From Enterovirga sp. (GTDB taxonomy: Bacteria; Pseudomonadota; Alphaproteobacteria; Rhizobiales; Beijerinckiaceae), in assembly GCA_028290385.1 (NCBI GenBank), contig JAQGJZ010000171.1:1-8233 (forward strand): a DNA stretch of 8,233 nt, given 5' to 3'. Each line of letters begins with the position of its first letter. Position 1 is the first letter of the stretch. Positions 5,768-8,233 of the stretch are shown in pieces. Below the pieces are notes generated by a model. It ran no database searches. It was not told the origin of the DNA and saw nothing but the letters and a program-made list of their open reading frames with translations. The position numbers and the translations under genes were made by a program.

Positions 5768-6133
5768 ATGATCGAGGGGGATGTTCTCGACTTTGTTCGC
5801 TCTGCGGTCCGGTCGGTTTGGAATCTTGAGCTGCTTCTCCGCCTTCGCAGATCCCGCGAACGCAGTTGGGAGCCTGACCAACTCGTGCGCGAACTTCGCG
5901 CGAGCGCTTCGGTCGTCAAGGATGGTCTCCGCACGCTGGAGGCCGCCGGCTTGGCTGCCTCGGATGGGGCGGGACGTTGGCGTTATGCTCCTGCGTCCGC
6001 GGCATTCGACAGCCTGACTGCCGAACTCGAGACACTCTATCGCGAGCGGCCGACTGCGGTGACGCAGGCGCTCTTTGCCAGGACCGACCGGCTCAGGTCC
6101 TTTGCCGACGCGTTCAGGCTGAGGAAGGACTGA
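5768..6133 (+). CDS. Small winged-helix-like protein, putative transcriptional regulator
   Basis: The product has 121 residues. Residues about 14-73 look like a winged helix: LELLLRLRRSRERSWEPDQL, then RELRASASVVKDGLRTLEAAGLA (a likely recognition helix and following turn), then the wing-like GAGRWRYAP. The C-terminal part (about 78-121) is helical, with a conserved-looking end RLRSFADAFRLRKD. I recall similar small proteins in alphaproteobacteria beside DUF5985-type genes, but no characterised function. There is no membrane segment or second domain. Start ATG 5768 follows GGGAGGAC closely, leaving a shorter than ideal spacer; no better in-frame start is evident. Its codons include more T-ending triplets than its neighbours. 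Three bp separate its stop from the next gene, so co-transcription is very likely. DNA binding is inferred from fold pattern only. Confidence 0.78.
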   Translation: MIEGDVLDFVRSAVRSVWNLELLLRLRRSRERSWEPDQLVRELRASASVVKDGLRTLEAAGLAASDGAGRWRYAPASAAFDSLTAELETLYRERPTAVTQALFARTDRLRSFADAFRLRKD

Positions 6134-6136
6134 CCC

Positions 6137-6409
6137 GTGTCAGGGGCCAAGGCCGCGATCTACCTCTTGTGCCTCCTGGCGAGTGCCGGCTGCGCGGCGT
6201 TGCTGATCCGCAGCTACGTCCAGACCGGAGCGCGGCTTCTGCTGTGGAGCGCCGCCTGCTTCATTCTGCTCGCGTTCAACAATTTCCTGGTCGTGCTCGA
6301 CCTGCTCGTCATCGAGAGCATCGATTTCACGGTCGTGCGCCGACTGACCGCGCTCGCGGCGGTCTGCGTGCTCGTCTTCGGGTTCATCTGGGAAACGGAC
6401 GAGAGCTGA
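6137..6409 (+). CDS. Three-helix small membrane protein, DUF5985-like (first of two)
   Basis: The product has 90 residues starting at GTG 6137, supported by GAGGAAGGA ending 7 nt upstream, inside the end of the previous gene. Three hydrophobic segments are visible: about 6-24, 34-59 (including the polar pair Asn48-Asn49 and Asp55) and 66-85, ending IWETDES. The loop between the first two helices is RSYVQTGAR, and positive charges there suggest it is cytoplasmic. I assign it to DUF5985-like proteins from memory of the LLLWSAxCFxLLAxNN pattern; the family has no known function to my knowledge. The next gene starts 2 bp after its stop. The paired arrangement suggests the two proteins form one membrane complex; this is inference. 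Confidence 0.82.
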   Translation: MSGAKAAIYLLCLLASAGCAALLIRSYVQTGARLLLWSAACFILLAFNNFLVVLDLLVIESIDFTVVRRLTALAAVCVLVFGFIWETDES

Positions 6410-6411
6410 GC

Positions 6412-6669
6412 ATGCTGCCTTTCAGCTTCGGCGCGGTCGCGATGGGTCACCTCGTGGCCTGCGTCTTCTTCCTGAAGTTCTGGAGCCGGACGCGCGACGA
6501 ACTGTTCGCCGCCTTTGCGGCAGCCTTCGCGCTGTTCTCCCTCGAGCAGGTTCTCATCGCCTGGTCGGGCCTGCCCAGGGAAGAGCAGACCTGGTTCTAT
6601 CTGCTGAGATTGCTGGCGTTCATTCTGATCATCGGCGCCATCTTGCGGAAGAACCGGCGGCACGCCTGA
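6412..6669 (+). CDS. Three-helix small membrane protein, DUF5985-like (second of two)
   Basis: The product has 85 residues. Hydrophobic segments lie at about 4-23, 31-51 and 62-78, with FLKFWSRTRDELF between the first two and a basic tail RKNRRHA. The GAVAMGHLVA start, FWxRTRDxLF loop and YLLRLLAFILIIxAI end are, from memory, typical of DUF5985-like proteins that occur beside the preceding type. Start ATG 6412 is two bp past the previous stop, with GAGAG about 5 nt upstream, and coupled translation is likely. The basic loop and tail suggest both face the cytoplasm, if the second helix returns to the outside. There is no enzymatic motif, so a structural, channel-like or sensory-accessory role is all that can be proposed. 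Confidence 0.82.
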   Translation: MLPFSFGAVAMGHLVACVFFLKFWSRTRDELFAAFAAAFALFSLEQVLIAWSGLPREEQTWFYLLRLLAFILIIGAILRKNRRHA

Positions 6670-6700
6670 ATGCGCCGTTTGTGGTATTGCGGCACCTGAC

Positions 6701-6728
6701 TCGGCTCGGGTTCAGGCACGTGAGCCGA
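6701..6728 (+). terminator. Hairpin between the DUF5985-like pair and the HAMP kinase
   Basis: TCGGCTC (6701-6707) and GAGCCGA (6722-6728) form a perfect 7-bp stem with a 14-nt loop, 31 nt after the last small-membrane-protein stop. An alternative shorter stem, CCTGA (6695-6699) with TCAGG (6712-6716), would be mutually exclusive with it. No T-tract follows. It could partly terminate the upstream transcript. Confidence 0.35.
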
Positions 6729-6746
6729 AGGTAGCGAATCATAGAA

Positions 6747-6764
6747 CCGGCCCTGCGAGGCCGG
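6747..6764 (+). promoter_or_regulatory. Hairpin just upstream of the HAMP kinase ribosome-binding site
   Basis: CCGGCC (6747-6752), loop CTGCGA and GGCCGG (6759-6764) form a 6-bp GC stem ending two nt before the GGAG (6767-6770) that serves the ATG at 6778. It could modulate ribosome access or be a terminator remnant. Confidence 0.3.
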
Positions 6765-6777
6765 CCGGAGTGGGAAG

Positions 6778-8233
<1,456 letters not shown>

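Noticed and set aside
3562..5934. 790-codon open frame on the minus strand
   Set aside because: It is antisense to the diguanylate cyclase, shows no family motif, is Arg/Ala/Gly/Pro-rich, and arises from the high GC content, which makes stops rare in opposite frames.
5781..6017. 78-codon plus-strand frame starting ATG 5781 with GAGGGGG upstream
   Set aside because: It overlaps the winged-helix-like gene in another frame; only the 5768 frame has coherent helical pattern and leads into a tightly coupled downstream start.

Overview
The base composition is very GC-rich, with G/C-ending codons throughout. The gene families present (F1-ATPase zeta inhibitor, SCO copper chaperone, Tat-exported family 5 solute-binding protein, poly-HAMP kinase, DUF5985-like membrane proteins) point to an alphaproteobacterium, most likely in the Hyphomicrobiales/Rhizobiales (Methylobacteriaceae or relatives). 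No mobile element, CRISPR array, rRNA or tRNA was found. The window looks like ordinary chromosome with a signalling-rich right half.

Left half, mostly minus strand. (1) The first 354 codons of a Tat-exported oligopeptide/nickel-type ABC substrate-binding protein run off the left edge (start at 1063). (2) A 335-bp gap follows, holding only weak promoter-like and short-repeat signals. (3) The F1-ATPase inhibitor zeta subunit (DUF1476) occupies 1752 to 1399, downstream of (4) a SCO1/SenC copper chaperone for cytochrome oxidase at 2473 to 1886, which lies downstream of (5) a possible 26-residue single-helix membrane peptide at 2672 to 2592. This stretch reads as a small respiratory group. (6) A divergent 73-residue hydrophilic, His/Gln-rich protein of unknown function (2759-2980, strong Shine-Dalgarno) converges on (7) a NUDIX hydrolase (3451 to 2996) with a strongly structured element just upstream of it.

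Right half, all plus strand. (8) A membrane-anchored diguanylate cyclase (3757-5655) has a periplasmic Cache-like sensor, a PAS domain and a GGEEI GGDEF domain with an intact inhibitory site. Hairpins follow it. (9) A compact cluster encodes a winged-helix-like protein (5768-6133) and two three-helix membrane proteins resembling DUF5985 (6137-6409 and 6412-6669), with gaps of 3 and 2 bp. (10) After 108 bp comes the N-terminal part of a large soluble poly-HAMP sensor kinase (6778 to the right edge), built from exact 276-bp (92-residue) tandem repeats like those of fungal group III (Nik1/Os-1) hybrid kinases.

The most interesting part is 5768-8233. It is a tightly packed regulator plus two small membrane proteins of unknown function, next to a poly-HAMP kinase that has no membrane segment of its own in the visible part. 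A functional link is an inference from layout only.
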